Below are positions 9,789 to 18,111 of a stretch of 64,000 nt of DNA, one piece after another. Made by a program: the position numbers and the translations under genes. Under the pieces are notes generated by a model. It was given only the letters and a program-made list of their open reading frames with translations. It searched no databases and had not been told where the DNA came from. Where the stretch lies: contig CACOCY010000002.1 of NCBI GenBank assembly GCA_902625725.1, positions 164,704 to 228,703 on the forward strand. The letters run 5' to 3'. The first letter of the stretch is position 1. Each line of letters begins with the position of its first letter. Source of the stretch: an uncultured SAR116 cluster alpha proteobacterium (GTDB lineage: Bacteria > Pseudomonadota > Alphaproteobacteria > Puniceispirillales > Puniceispirillaceae).

Positions 9789-10457
9789 TTATGCTGGTTT
9801 TACAAAACCAGGATGATATTTAGGATGTGCCTTCTCAACCTCTACATTGTCATATAACGCAGTTTCGACTGATATCAATCTTTCATATATAGACACATCA
9901 ACTCCAAAATTACGAGCCCCTTGTAGGTGTGGTATTAGACATAAATCTGCGATAGAAATGTTTCTTCCAAGGACATAAGGCCCCTCGTTTTGATGGGATA
10001 AATATTCTTCGTGTGACAATAACTTTTCCATAGCTTCGCAGCCACGCTTCATAAAATATCCACAAAAATCGTTCACCTGTGCATCATCAAAGCCATATTT
10101 AGTGGCGAGTAAACGACGTACTCTTGGCACAATCACAGGATGGGAATCAGCCGCACTTACCAAGCTAAATCTTCTGCATAAATATCTTTGCTTGATGTCA
10201 GCAGGAAGAAGTGGATTCTTGTGATATTTCTCATCCAGGTATTCTATAATAGCTAGTGATTGAGCAAAAACATCTTCCCCTAGCTGCATTACAGGCACTG
10301 AATGTTCAGGATTATGACTAGTAAAGCTATCTTTAAACTGTTCTCCTTCAAGCAAATCTACAATGGATAAATCATAATCGATTTTTTTTAAATTGAGAGC
10401 AATACGGACCCGCCACGCCGCAAGGGATCTCCAAAAACTAAATAAAACTGGTTTCAA
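9789..10457 (-). CDS. maiA: Maleylacetoacetate isomerase / zeta-class glutathione S-transferase
   Basis: A 222-aa thioredoxin-fold plus helical-domain protein of the zeta GST class. In tyrosine breakdown this family isomerises maleylacetoacetate to fumarylacetoacetate with glutathione. The zeta motif is present as FWRSLAAWRVRIALNLKKI. The Ser-Cys positions of eukaryotic enzymes are Leu-Ala here; Ala there is also common in bacterial members. The glutathione site SLAIIEYLDEKY and the C-terminal HPKYHPGF are typical. The start is a TTG with a strong GGAGGG 7 bases upstream. No other tyrosine-degradation genes are in view, so the true substrate is uncertain. Confidence 0.82.
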   Translation of the reverse strand: MKPVLFSFWRSLAAWRVRIALNLKKIDYDLSIVDLLEGEQFKDSFTSHNPEHSVPVMQLGEDVFAQSLAIIEYLDEKYHKNPLLPADIKQRYLCRRFSLVSAADSHPVIVPRVRRLLATKYGFDDAQVNDFCGYFMKRGCEAMEKLLSHEEYLSHQNEGPYVLGRNISIADLCLIPHLQGARNFGVDVSIYERLISVETALYDNVEVEKAHPKYHPGFVKPA

Positions 10458-10535
10458 AAGACCCTCCGTCGTTTTGCGAATTTGTCCAAATTAAGTAAGA
10501 TGCTAACACTACTTCTATATAATCTTCTTTTGTCT

Positions 10536-10584
10536 AGTTTAGATAATTAGAAATGTTAAAGCAAGAATATCGATAATCTAAACT
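10536..10584. promoter_or_regulatory. Inverted repeat in the divergent maiA/hydrolase promoter region
   Basis: AGTTTAGAT at 10536-10544 and its exact complement ATCTAAACT at 10576-10584 are separated by 31 bases. They lie in the 234-base gap between two divergently transcribed genes. The centre-to-centre spacing is about 40 bases, close to four helical turns, which would suit a pair of half-sites for a looping or dimeric regulator. No regulator gene is adjacent, and a 9-bp repeat in AT-rich DNA can occur by chance. Confidence 0.3.
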
Positions 10585-10691
10585 GGAACTATCTCCAATC
10601 CACTGCTATCATTCAATAGGTTATAAATTAGATAAAAAAAGTATATATCAGGTGATTAACTCTTAAAGTACTAAAATAGGGAAATAAATAG

Positions 10692-11483
10692 ATGCAACAA
10701 ATAAATACAAAAGCAGGCACTGCCATTTATCAAACAAAAGGAAATAGTGAGAACCCCAATCTTGTACTTTTTCACACTTTACTTGCTGATTGCTCTGTAT
10801 ATGACGGCATAATCGACAAACTTGCTGAAAAATTTTATGTAACTAGATTTCATTTTCCTGGATATGGCGGTTCGACGGGAACGTGCAATAGTATTGATGA
10901 TTATGCAGATTGGACGGCTGAACTCTTTCATGCTCTAAATCTAAACAACAATAAAAGCAAAAAAATTTCCGTGTTTTCTAACGGATTTGGTGGTTTTGTA
11001 TCCATTGGTTTATGTTTGAGGCATGCTGAACTAATGTCGCATCTTATTATTGCAAATAGTGGTGGTTCATTTCCAGAAGAAAGAAAAATACCTTTACTCG
11101 GAATGGCACAAAAAGTCCGAAGTGAGGGTATTAGCGCTGTGTTAGATATTGCAATGAGTCGGATGTTTCCTGATGCTTTTAGGCAAGCAAATCCGAGCAT
11201 TATATCAGAACGCAAGAGTAAGTTGCTAACAGCTGATCCAGAGCAATTTGCTACAGCTTGTCAAGCACTCTCCCAGTTAGATTATTTATCAAAGGCAAAT
11301 CAGATAACCTGCGACGTAGACATAATCGCAGGTATGCAGGACGAAACAACACCTCCAAGTATGTCCATTGAGCTATATAAACAAATAACTCAAGCCAATT
11401 ACCATGAAATTGAAGATAGTGGGCATTGCCCTCAGATACAGCAACCTGAAAAATTGTTATCGCTCATCTCAAGGATTCTGTGA
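10692..11483 (+). CDS. Alpha/beta-hydrolase-fold protein lacking the nucleophile serine
   Basis: A 263-aa single-domain alpha/beta-hydrolase-fold protein, most like 3-oxoadipate enol-lactonase-type members (LVLFHTLLADCSVYDGI near the oxyanion loop). The acid D217 (AGMQDETTPP) and histidine H245 (DSGHCPQIQQPE) of a catalytic triad are present. The nucleophile elbow reads S96-N97-G98-F99-G100-G101, so glycine stands where serine is expected. It may be a non-hydrolytic member, or it may use another residue. Its stop overlaps the ATG of the next gene (TGATG), so the two are translationally coupled and probably act together. Confidence 0.8.
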   Translation: MQQINTKAGTAIYQTKGNSENPNLVLFHTLLADCSVYDGIIDKLAEKFYVTRFHFPGYGGSTGTCNSIDDYADWTAELFHALNLNNNKSKKISVFSNGFGGFVSIGLCLRHAELMSHLIIANSGGSFPEERKIPLLGMAQKVRSEGISAVLDIAMSRMFPDAFRQANPSIISERKSKLLTADPEQFATACQALSQLDYLSKANQITCDVDIIAGMQDETTPPSMSIELYKQITQANYHEIEDSGHCPQIQQPEKLLSLISRIL

Positions 11484-12559
11484 TGCTTTTTTCTCCCATA
11501 AAGATTGGTTCAGTATCTCTAACTAATCGAATAGTGGTCTCTCCCATGTGCCAATATTCTGCAGATGACGGAAGTATGAATAATTGGCATCTGCAGCATG
11601 CAATGCAGATGGCAATGAGCGGAGCAGGAATGTTTGTTTTTGAGGCGACCGCGGTGGAAAGACGTGGTCGAATTACACATCATTGTGCAGGTCTATACTC
11701 AAACCAAAATGAAAATGCAATGAAACACGTATTAGATGCAGCTCGTTCAGTTGCGACTAATGATTTAAAATTTGCTATTCAGCTTAGCCATGCCGGCAGA
11801 AAAGGTTCTCATCATGTGCCTTGGCGAGGTGGGCAAGCTTTGTTAAATTCTGAAGATGCTTGGACTACAGTAGCTCCTTCGGCTCTACCATTTACACAAG
11901 GCTCTCATCTACCTGAGGCATTAGATAAAGATGAGATGCAAAAAATTATTCAAAATTTTATTGACGCCACAAAGCGTGCTATCCGACTAGGTTTTTCTGC
12001 CATAGAGCTTCATGGCGCTCATGGTTATCTAATCCATGAATTTATTTCTCCAGTTTCAAATCAGAGAAAAGATGAATACGGTGGATCATTAACCAACCGA
12101 ATGAAATTTCCACTGGAGATATTTACCAACGTTCGGAAAATAATACCATCAGATGTTGCATTAGGCATACGGTTAACCGGAACGGATTGGCTTGAAAATG
12201 GTCTTTCAATCGAGGATTCAAAAAAAGTAGCTCAGAGCTTTGAGAAACATGGGGCAGATTACCTATGCATTTCGAGTGGTGGAATTACAGCAGGACTCAA
12301 CATACCAGTAGCACCAAATTATCAAGTGCACCTTGCTACAGCAATAAAAAGTGTTGTTTCTATTCCAATTCGCACTGTTGGTCTTATTACAACAGCTGAA
12401 CAAGCAAATAACATCATAGTTGAAGAGAGAGCAGATATAGTTGCGCTAGCACGAGCTTTTTTGGCAAATCCAAGGTGGGGTTGGGATGCATCGAAAGCTT
12501 TGCAACATCCAATAAAGGTGCCTCAGCAATATGAGCGTGCTTATTCTTCACCAGTATAA
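11483..12559 (+). CDS. NADH:flavin oxidoreductase, Old Yellow Enzyme family (YqjM/NamA-like)
   Basis: A 358-aa FMN-dependent TIM-barrel ene-reductase. The N-terminal PMCQYS (C23, Y25) is the hallmark of the YqjM-type subclass, where this Cys tunes the flavin. The substrate-binding histidines lie in ELHGAHGYLIHEF. SNQRKDEYGGSLTNRMKF and RLTGTDW are also diagnostic. The enzyme should reduce activated C=C bonds with NAD(P)H; the physiological substrate is unknown. ATG 11483 sits inside the stop of the upstream hydrolase-like gene. It converges on rpsI. Confidence 0.93.
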   Translation: MLFSPIKIGSVSLTNRIVVSPMCQYSADDGSMNNWHLQHAMQMAMSGAGMFVFEATAVERRGRITHHCAGLYSNQNENAMKHVLDAARSVATNDLKFAIQLSHAGRKGSHHVPWRGGQALLNSEDAWTTVAPSALPFTQGSHLPEALDKDEMQKIIQNFIDATKRAIRLGFSAIELHGAHGYLIHEFISPVSNQRKDEYGGSLTNRMKFPLEIFTNVRKIIPSDVALGIRLTGTDWLENGLSIEDSKKVAQSFEKHGADYLCISSGGITAGLNIPVAPNYQVHLATAIKSVVSIPIRTVGLITTAEQANNIIVEERADIVALARAFLANPRWGWDASKALQHPIKVPQQYERAYSSPV

Positions 12560-12653
12560 TCTAGCTTTAAGCGAAAAATTTAAATCAAAAATATATAACG
12601 GGCTACGATGTTTTCTGGTCCCACGAATTACAGTATATTCTGAAATAAGCTGT

Positions 12654-13163
12654 CTAACGCTTTGAAAATTGGAATGAACGACGTGCTTTTGCTTTGCCGT
12701 ATTTTTTTCGCTCAACCACACGAGGATCACGTGTAAGAAATCCGCCTGCTTTTAAAGACGGTCTAAGATCTGGCTCAAAATTAACAAGGGCTCTACTTAT
12801 GCCGTGACGGACAGCACCGGCTTGTCCAGAGAGACCACCTCCTTTAACAGTTGCAAAAACGTCGAATTCGCCTTCTCTACTTGCTGCCTGAAAGGGCTGA
12901 ACCAATAACATTTGTAAAACCGGGCGTGCAAAGTATTGTGGCATTATCTTTCCGTTAATGACTATATTTCCAGATCCTCGCTTCACCCATACACGAGCAG
13001 AGGCATTTTTACGTCTCCCCGTAGCGTATGAACGGCCTTGCTCATCTATTTTAGGTTCCCTAATAGCTTCCTTCGTTTCTTCTTGCTTCTCAGAATCTTG
13101 CAAGGCTGCAAGGCTGGCTAATCCCTCTTTTTTATTCTCCTGTGCTGTAACTTCTTCAGACAT
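12654..13163 (-). CDS. rpsI: 30S ribosomal protein S9
   Basis: A 169-aa S9 with the typical alphaproteobacterial N-terminal extension of about 40 polar residues. It is followed by the conserved core from [14 protein letters not shown] to the end. The C-terminus [17 protein letters not shown] reaches the ribosomal P site in other bacteria and is intact. It lies 2 bases downstream of rplM, the standard L13-S9 operon. It is 94 bases from the convergent Old Yellow Enzyme gene, and I see no clear terminator in that gap. Confidence 0.98.
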   Translation of the reverse strand: MSEEVTAQENKKEGLASLAALQDSEKQEETKEAIREPKIDEQGRSYATGRRKNASARVWVKRGSGNIVINGKIMPQYFARPVLQMLLVQPFQAASREGEFDVFATVKGGGLSGQAGAVRHGISRALVNFEPDLRPSLKAGGFLTRDPRVVERKKYGKAKARRSFQFSKR

Positions 13164-13165
13164 AC

Positions 13166-13633
13166 CTACCTCTTATTTTTAGAATTTAATTCAGCAACAT
13201 TCAAAAATTCTGGCTGTTGCGCTTCATGTGGATGTACCTTACCTGAATAGATGTGCAAATGCCTCAGTACCTTGCGACCAAGAGGCCCACGGGGTACCAT
13301 TCTTTCAACAGATTTAAAAAGTAATCGTTCTGGAAACCTGCCATCTAGAATCTTGTCAGCTGTAATAGATTTTATACCCCCTGGGTATCCAGTATGCCAA
13401 TAAAACGTTTTTTGTGTACGCTTGTTTCCTGTAAGCTTTACTTTATCAGCATTAATCACGATTACATTATCCCCACAGTCCATATTTGGGGTAAAATTTG
13501 CTTTATGTTTTCCACGAAGACGCATTGCTATTATCGAAGCAAGTCTCCCCAGAACAATTTCGTTTGCATCGATTAACACCCATTTTTTTTCAATATTCTT
13601 AGGTGTCGCCATGTAAGTTCTTGGCAATGTCAT
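13166..13633 (-). CDS. rplM: 50S ribosomal protein L13
   Basis: A 155-aa L13, an early assembly protein of the large subunit. The conserved blocks [36 protein letters not shown] and [19 protein letters not shown] are all present. ATG 13633 is kept because [14 protein letters not shown] aligns with the usual family N-terminus. It is the first gene of the rplM-rpsI operon and has a good promoter-like sequence upstream (13667-13696). Confidence 0.98.
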   Translation of the reverse strand: MTLPRTYMATPKNIEKKWVLIDANEIVLGRLASIIAMRLRGKHKANFTPNMDCGDNVIVINADKVKLTGNKRTQKTFYWHTGYPGGIKSITADKILDGRFPERLLFKSVERMVPRGPLGRKVLRHLHIYSGKVHPHEAQQPEFLNVAELNSKNKR

Positions 13634-13666
13634 AAAAAACTCCCAATTTGGAAACTATAATTACAT

Positions 13667-13696
13667 AATATAAAAAATTTTGTTGCAAATAGTCAA
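13667..13696 (-). promoter_or_regulatory. Candidate sigma-70 promoter for rplM-rpsI
   Basis: On the minus strand TTGACT (complement of 13691-13696) is separated by 18 bases from TATATT (complement of 13667-13672). The fit is 5 of 6 in each box, and the position about 35 bases before the rplM ATG is suitable. Confidence 0.55.
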
Positions 13697-13751
13697 CGCT
13701 TTTTTTGATTTTAATCATATTTACATATAAAATTCAATAATTTAATATTAG

Positions 13752-13765
13752 GGTATTATAATACC
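13752..13765. promoter_or_regulatory. 14-bp perfect palindrome between rplM and trpG
   Basis: GGTATTATAATACC is a perfect palindrome. It is 22 bases upstream of the candidate trpG -35 box and about 55 bases upstream of the candidate rplM -35. It resembles an operator for a dimeric repressor more than a terminator, as it has no loop. No regulator gene is adjacent. Confidence 0.4.
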
Positions 13766-13788
13766 ATAATATGACACAAAAAAGGAAA

Positions 13789-13818
13789 TTGACCGTAGTA
13801 ATTCAAATTGCGTATAAA
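13789..13818 (+). promoter_or_regulatory. Candidate sigma-70 promoter for trpGDC-moaC-moeA
   Basis: TTGACC (13789-13794) and TATAAA (13813-13818) are separated by 18 bases, a close match to the sigma-70 consensus. Transcription would begin near 13825, about 40 bases before the trpG ATG. I see no leader peptide with tandem Trp codons in that short leader, so attenuation is not suggested. Confidence 0.55.
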
Positions 13819-13867
13819 ATGAAATGTTTTATATCCTGAGAGCGTGTTAACAAATCATATAAAGCCC

Positions 13868-14524
13868 ATGATTATATTAATTGACAATTATGATAGTTTT
13901 ACATGGAACCTGTGGCATTTTTTGTCTGACCTTGGGGAAGAGGTTATTACAATTCGCAACAATACATTGACTGTAAAGGAGATTATAAAAATGGCGCCTG
14001 CAGGAATTGTAATTTCTCCAGGGCCAGGAAGACCGGAACAAGCAGGTGTCTGCGAAGAATTAATTACAGAGGCTGCTCCAAACATCCCTATATTGGGGGT
14101 TTGTCTTGGACATCAAAGTATTGCTACAGCATTTGGTGGCTCTTTGCGTTTAATCTCACCGCCGGTACATGGCAAATTGTCTCTCATCAAACATAAAAAT
14201 AAGGGTATTTTTGAGGGATTGGAGCAATCCTTTTCAGTAACCAGATACCATTCACTCATAGTTGATAAACAAGATTTGCCAGATGAACTAGAGGTGACCG
14301 CTCAGACCGCCGACGGCCTTATAATGGGATTACAACATAGAACTTATCATTGCATGGGAGTTCAATTTCATCCAGAATCAATTGCCTCGGTTGGAGGATA
14401 TAGAATATTAGCGAATTTTCTGTCAAAGGCAGGAAAAAAAATTATCGCAGAAACATTAATTAAAAAGCTTGAAAAACAAACATTGAGGCTGGATATTCGC
14501 TTTCCTGAACAAATTCATGTCTGA
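13868..14524 (+). CDS. trpG: Anthranilate synthase component II (glutamine amidotransferase)
   Basis: A 218-aa class I glutamine amidotransferase that supplies ammonia to TrpE for anthranilate formation. The nucleophile is C79 in GVCLGHQS, with H168 and E170 in FHPES. The N-terminal MIILIDNYDSFTWNL is typical of TrpG/PabA. ATG 13868 is preferred over the GTG at 13844. It overlaps trpD by 8 bases. No trpE lies in the window; upstream is rplM instead. A dual role in 4-aminobenzoate synthesis (PabA) is possible. Confidence 0.93.
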   Translation: MIILIDNYDSFTWNLWHFLSDLGEEVITIRNNTLTVKEIIKMAPAGIVISPGPGRPEQAGVCEELITEAAPNIPILGVCLGHQSIATAFGGSLRLISPPVHGKLSLIKHKNKGIFEGLEQSFSVTRYHSLIVDKQDLPDELEVTAQTADGLIMGLQHRTYHCMGVQFHPESIASVGGYRILANFLSKAGKKIIAETLIKKLEKQTLRLDIRFPEQIHV

Positions 14525-15533
14525 TATTTTAAAACCACTTCTTTCAAGATTATGTGACGCCGAACAACTCTCTTTTGAAGAAATGCAAACTGCATTTTCA
14601 ATTTTAATGAGCGGAGACGCTACTGTAGCGCAAATGACTAGCTTTATGATTTCATTAAAAATGCGGGGCGAAACCTCTGCTGATATTGCTGCAGGAGCTT
14701 CACAAATGAGAGCTAATGCGAAGTTAATAGAAGCGCCGCTGAATGCAATTGATATTGTTGGTACAGGGGGTGATGGGGCACAAAGCTTAAATATATCTAC
14801 TGCAGCTGCAATAATTGTCGCAGGCTGCGGAGTGCCTGTCGCGAAGCATGGTAATAAAGCTGTGTCGTCCAAAAGTGGTGCTGCTGATATATTAAATGAA
14901 TTGGGGATCAACCTAGAATGTGATTTTGGCTTGATTGAAAAGGCAATCAAATCCGCAAAGATTGGTTTTTTAATGGCGCCGAAGCATCACCCTGCTCTTC
15001 GCCATGTTGGGCCAACCAGAGTTGAATTAGGAATTCGAACAATATTTAATCTTCTTGGTCCATTATCAAACCCTGCACTAGTGGATAAAGCACTAATTGG
15101 GGTGTATGATGACAAATGGGGCCACCCTTTTGTAGAAGCACTTAAAGTACTTGGAACAAAGCATGCTTTTGTAGTTCACGGGGAAGGTGGAATTGATGAG
15201 GTTTCTTTATCTGGCCCAACGAAAGTACATGCTCTTAATTCAGGTAAAATTTCAAGCTTTATTATTAACCCCTCTGATTTTGGTGTAAAAAACCAGCCAC
15301 TTGAATCCATTAGAGGAGGCGATGCGAAGTATAATGCACGCAAACTACGCGAGTTATTAGATGGTGAAATTAGTGCCTACCGTGATATTGCCTGTATTAA
15401 TGCGGCAACAGCACTTGTTGCAACAAATCATGAGAAAAAACTAAATGATGCGTTTAAGCGAGCTGAGACTTCTATTGAAACAGGCGCAGCAAAGAACGCT
15501 TTGAATCAACTTGTGCATATTACAAATTCCTAA
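14517..15533 (+). CDS. trpD: Anthranilate phosphoribosyltransferase
   Basis: A 338-aa enzyme that joins anthranilate to phosphoribosyl pyrophosphate, the second step of tryptophan synthesis. The PRPP-binding motif GTGGDGAQSLNIST and the following KHGNKAVSSKSGAADILNELG are diagnostic, as is RTIFNLLGPLSNPA. Its start overlaps trpG by 8 bases and trpC follows after 17 bases, so this is a compact operon. Family length is normal. Confidence 0.97.
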   Translation: MSDILKPLLSRLCDAEQLSFEEMQTAFSILMSGDATVAQMTSFMISLKMRGETSADIAAGASQMRANAKLIEAPLNAIDIVGTGGDGAQSLNISTAAAIIVAGCGVPVAKHGNKAVSSKSGAADILNELGINLECDFGLIEKAIKSAKIGFLMAPKHHPALRHVGPTRVELGIRTIFNLLGPLSNPALVDKALIGVYDDKWGHPFVEALKVLGTKHAFVVHGEGGIDEVSLSGPTKVHALNSGKISSFIINPSDFGVKNQPLESIRGGDAKYNARKLRELLDGEISAYRDIACINAATALVATNHEKKLNDAFKRAETSIETGAAKNALNQLVHITNS

Positions 15534-15550
15534 CCTATGATGATAAAAAA

Positions 15551-16357
15551 ATGACAAATGTCTTGGATGCCATAAACGCTCAAAAAAGAGAAGAGATAAA
15601 AAAGCTTAAGCAAAAAATTTCATTAGAGCAACTTGAGTTAAATGCTGCAATAGCAGATGCTCCGCGTGGATTTAAAAAAGCTTTGGAAAGTGCTTCTAAA
15701 AACGGCTACGGCCTAATCGCAGAACTTAAAAAAGCCTCCCCCTCAAGAGGCCTTATCAGACCTGATTTTGATCCTGTTATCTTAGCAAGTCAATATGAGC
15801 AAGGCGGAGCAGCATGTTTATCCGTTTTAACAGACGAAACGTGGTTTAGAGGAAGCAATACAAATCTTCAACTTGCTAGAGCAGCAACCTCACTACCGGT
15901 GTTGCGAAAAGATTTTATGATTGACCCAACCCAAATTGTTGAATCACGTGCCTTAGGCGCTGATTGTGTCTTACTGATAATGGCATCATTAAGTGATAAA
16001 CAGGCAAAAGAGTTAGAAGCAGTTGCGATTTCGTATGGCATGGATATACTCGTTGAAATTCATAATGACTCAGAGCTTGAACGAGCAATGTTGTTATCTT
16101 CTCCGCTAATAGGTATCAATAATCGTAATCTTAAGACAATGGATATTTCGCTTGAAGTCGGACTTTCTTTACTTCCAAAACTGCCGAAAAATAAAATTGC
16201 TGTCGCTGAGTCAGGATTATTTACACCAGATGACTTAGAAAAAATGGCAAGAGCAGGCGCGCGGTGTTTTTTAATAGGTGAGTCTTTAATGCGTCATGAC
16301 GATGTAACTAAGGCTACTAAGTTATTACTCTCAGATCCACATAAAATAGCTGGCTAG
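15551..16357 (+). CDS. trpC: Indole-3-glycerol phosphate synthase
   Basis: A 268-aa monofunctional TIM-barrel enzyme that closes the indole ring, the fourth step of tryptophan synthesis. The active-site motif AELKKASPSRGLI, the VLRKDFMID segment, GINNRNLKT and AESGLF are all present. It is not fused to TrpF, as expected for alphaproteobacteria. It starts 17 bases after trpD and ends 1 base before the moaC ATG. Confidence 0.97.
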   Translation: MTNVLDAINAQKREEIKKLKQKISLEQLELNAAIADAPRGFKKALESASKNGYGLIAELKKASPSRGLIRPDFDPVILASQYEQGGAACLSVLTDETWFRGSNTNLQLARAATSLPVLRKDFMIDPTQIVESRALGADCVLLIMASLSDKQAKELEAVAISYGMDILVEIHNDSELERAMLLSSPLIGINNRNLKTMDISLEVGLSLLPKLPKNKIAVAESGLFTPDDLEKMARAGARCFLIGESLMRHDDVTKATKLLLSDPHKIAG

Positions 16358-16358
16358 A

Positions 16359-16838
16359 ATGAAGGATCAATTCACTCATTTCAATTCTGACGGTCAGGCT
16401 CATATAGTTGATATAGGCAATAAGACTAATACAAAAAGAGAGGCCATTGCCAAAGCCCGAATATTCATGGCCATGTCTACAATAGACAAAATTAAACGGA
16501 ATGCATTTTCCAAAGGCAACGTTTTAAATGTAGCACAAATCGCTGGCATCGTAGGAGCCAAACAGACCGCTAACCTTATCCCACTTTGTCATCCATTAGG
16601 GCTTGACCACGTTGACTTATCATTTAGCATTGATAATAAATCAAAAGCTATTGAAATTACAGCAAAATGCTCTGTTAATGGAAAAACTGGAGTAGAAATG
16701 GAGGCCTTGACCGCTGTGAGTATAGCGGCTCTTACGATATATGACATGTGTAAATCTGTGGATAAGAAAATGCAAATTGGTGATATCCGTTTGACGCACA
16801 AATCAGGTGGAAAATCTGGAATTTTTAATGCAGAATAA
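16359..16838 (+). CDS. moaC: Cyclic pyranopterin monophosphate synthase MoaC
   Basis: A 159-aa protein that acts with MoaA in the first stage of molybdenum cofactor synthesis. The conserved features MVDIG-like HIVDIGNKTNTKREAIA, LIPLCHPLGLDHVD, the metal-free lysine/histidine active-site region and EMEALTAVSIAALTIYDMCK are intact. It begins 1 base after trpC and overlaps moeA by 11 bases. The trpC-moaC-moeA arrangement is widespread in alphaproteobacteria, so the gene order says little about shared function. Confidence 0.97.
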   Translation: MKDQFTHFNSDGQAHIVDIGNKTNTKREAIAKARIFMAMSTIDKIKRNAFSKGNVLNVAQIAGIVGAKQTANLIPLCHPLGLDHVDLSFSIDNKSKAIEITAKCSVNGKTGVEMEALTAVSIAALTIYDMCKSVDKKMQIGDIRLTHKSGGKSGIFNAE

Positions 16839-18048
16839 TAAGCTTTTATCTGTGTCAATTGCGCGAGAGAAGATGTTGCAAGCTATCTCGCCGTTATCAA
16901 GTGAAAAATGTTCAATTTTTGCTGCACATAATCGCATCGTAGCCGAGGATTTATTTGCCTTGATATCTCATCCTGCTGAGGCGGTATCGTCAATGGATGG
17001 ATATGCAGCAAGGTTATCTGATATTGTAAATATACCAACATGTTTACCAGAGGTCGGCACATCGAGAGCAGGTTATGCATATAAAAAACCACTTTTAGCA
17101 GGACAGTTAGTTCGAATTTTTACTGGGGCAGTCATTCCTCAAGGCTGCGATACCGTGATATTACAAGAGGACACACAAAACGTTCTGGGCAAAATTCAAA
17201 TAAATGAGCTTCCAAAATTAGGACAATTTATTCGTTACCCAGGCCTTGATTTTTCAGCAGGACAAAAAATTGTTTCAAAAAATAGTATACTTACCGCTAG
17301 ATCTTGTGCCTTGATTGCACTTGCAGGATTGAGCGAACTTCCTGTGATCAGAAAACCTAAAATCGGCATATTAACGAGCGGTGACGAATTAGTCGCACCT
17401 GGTCAAATTCCCAAATCTGGACAATTAATTAATTCCAATAACATTCTTCTGAGCTCATTAATCAAAGCCTCCGGCGGCGAGCCTATCGACCTTGGTATAT
17501 TGGCAGATAAATCAGGTGCATTGATAGAAACATTAAAAAACTCACCTAATCTTGATTTAGTTGTAACAACTGGGGGAGCATCAGTCGGCGACCATGACTT
17601 TATTACTAATGATATCAAAAATAATCCCAATGCTGCTTTATCTTTCTGGAAGATAGCAATGCGGCCTGGCAAGCCACTTCTATTTGGAAAATACGAAAAC
17701 ACTCCCGTACTTGGATTACCTGGCAATCCAGTTTCTGCTGGTGTGTGTGCAGTTCTATTTCTAGCACCTGTTATTAAAAAATTTTTAAGACTAAATCCTA
17801 GTCTTTCCTACTCCAAAGCATTGATTACTGAAGATTTATCTAAAAATGACAGAAGAGAAGAATACTTGCGCGCAAAACTTGTGACAGATGATGAAGGTAT
17901 TCGTCATGTCACTCCAGCAATTAGACAGGATTCGTCTATGCTCGCGACATTGAATGAAGCAGACTGTTTAATACTGCGCCCTGCCTTTGCTCCAAAAATT
18001 AAAAAAAGCTCAACAGTATCAATACTAAATTTTCCAAATTTATTTTAA
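16828..18048 (+). CDS. moeA: Molybdopterin molybdenumtransferase MoeA
   Basis: A 406-aa protein that inserts molybdate into adenylated molybdopterin. The MoeA signature SSMDGYA near residue 53, the MPT-binding region TGGASVGDHDF and the GLPGNPVSAGV motif are visible, followed by the C-terminal beta-barrel domain. ATG 16828 lies within the end of moaC; the frame continues to 16807 but MQNNKLLSVSIARE fits better. It ends 63 bases before the lexA start and shares the strand with it. Both genes imply that the cell makes molybdoenzymes, although none is seen here. Confidence 0.95.
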   Translation: MQNNKLLSVSIAREKMLQAISPLSSEKCSIFAAHNRIVAEDLFALISHPAEAVSSMDGYAARLSDIVNIPTCLPEVGTSRAGYAYKKPLLAGQLVRIFTGAVIPQGCDTVILQEDTQNVLGKIQINELPKLGQFIRYPGLDFSAGQKIVSKNSILTARSCALIALAGLSELPVIRKPKIGILTSGDELVAPGQIPKSGQLINSNNILLSSLIKASGGEPIDLGILADKSGALIETLKNSPNLDLVVTTGGASVGDHDFITNDIKNNPNAALSFWKIAMRPGKPLLFGKYENTPVLGLPGNPVSAGVCAVLFLAPVIKKFLRLNPSLSYSKALITEDLSKNDRREEYLRAKLVTDDEGIRHVTPAIRQDSSMLATLNEADCLILRPAFAPKIKKSSTVSILNFPNLF

Positions 18049-18078
18049 ATATTCTTGATTTGTTTTATTTTTGTGTTA

Positions 18079-18093
18079 GAACAAATAGAGAAC
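18079..18093. promoter_or_regulatory. LexA operator (SOS box), GAAC-N7-GAAC
   Basis: GAAC at 18079-18082 and GAAC at 18090-18093 are separated by exactly 7 bases. This is the reverse strand form of the alphaproteobacterial LexA box GTTC-N7-GTTC. It lies 18 bases before the lexA ATG and overlaps a plausible promoter (TTGATT at 18055-18060, -10 around 18077). This indicates negative autoregulation of lexA. Confidence 0.85.
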
Positions 18094-18111
18094 AATTTGA
18101 AAAGGCGTGCT

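Noticed and set aside
12560..12653. Possible terminator between the Old Yellow Enzyme gene and rpsI
   Set aside because: Only a GGG/CCC pair with a long loop is visible, without a T tract on either strand.
14456..14950. 164-codon minus-strand ORF opposite trpG/trpD
   Set aside because: It lies entirely antisense to well-conserved trpG and trpD, with no motif of its own; an antisense shadow.
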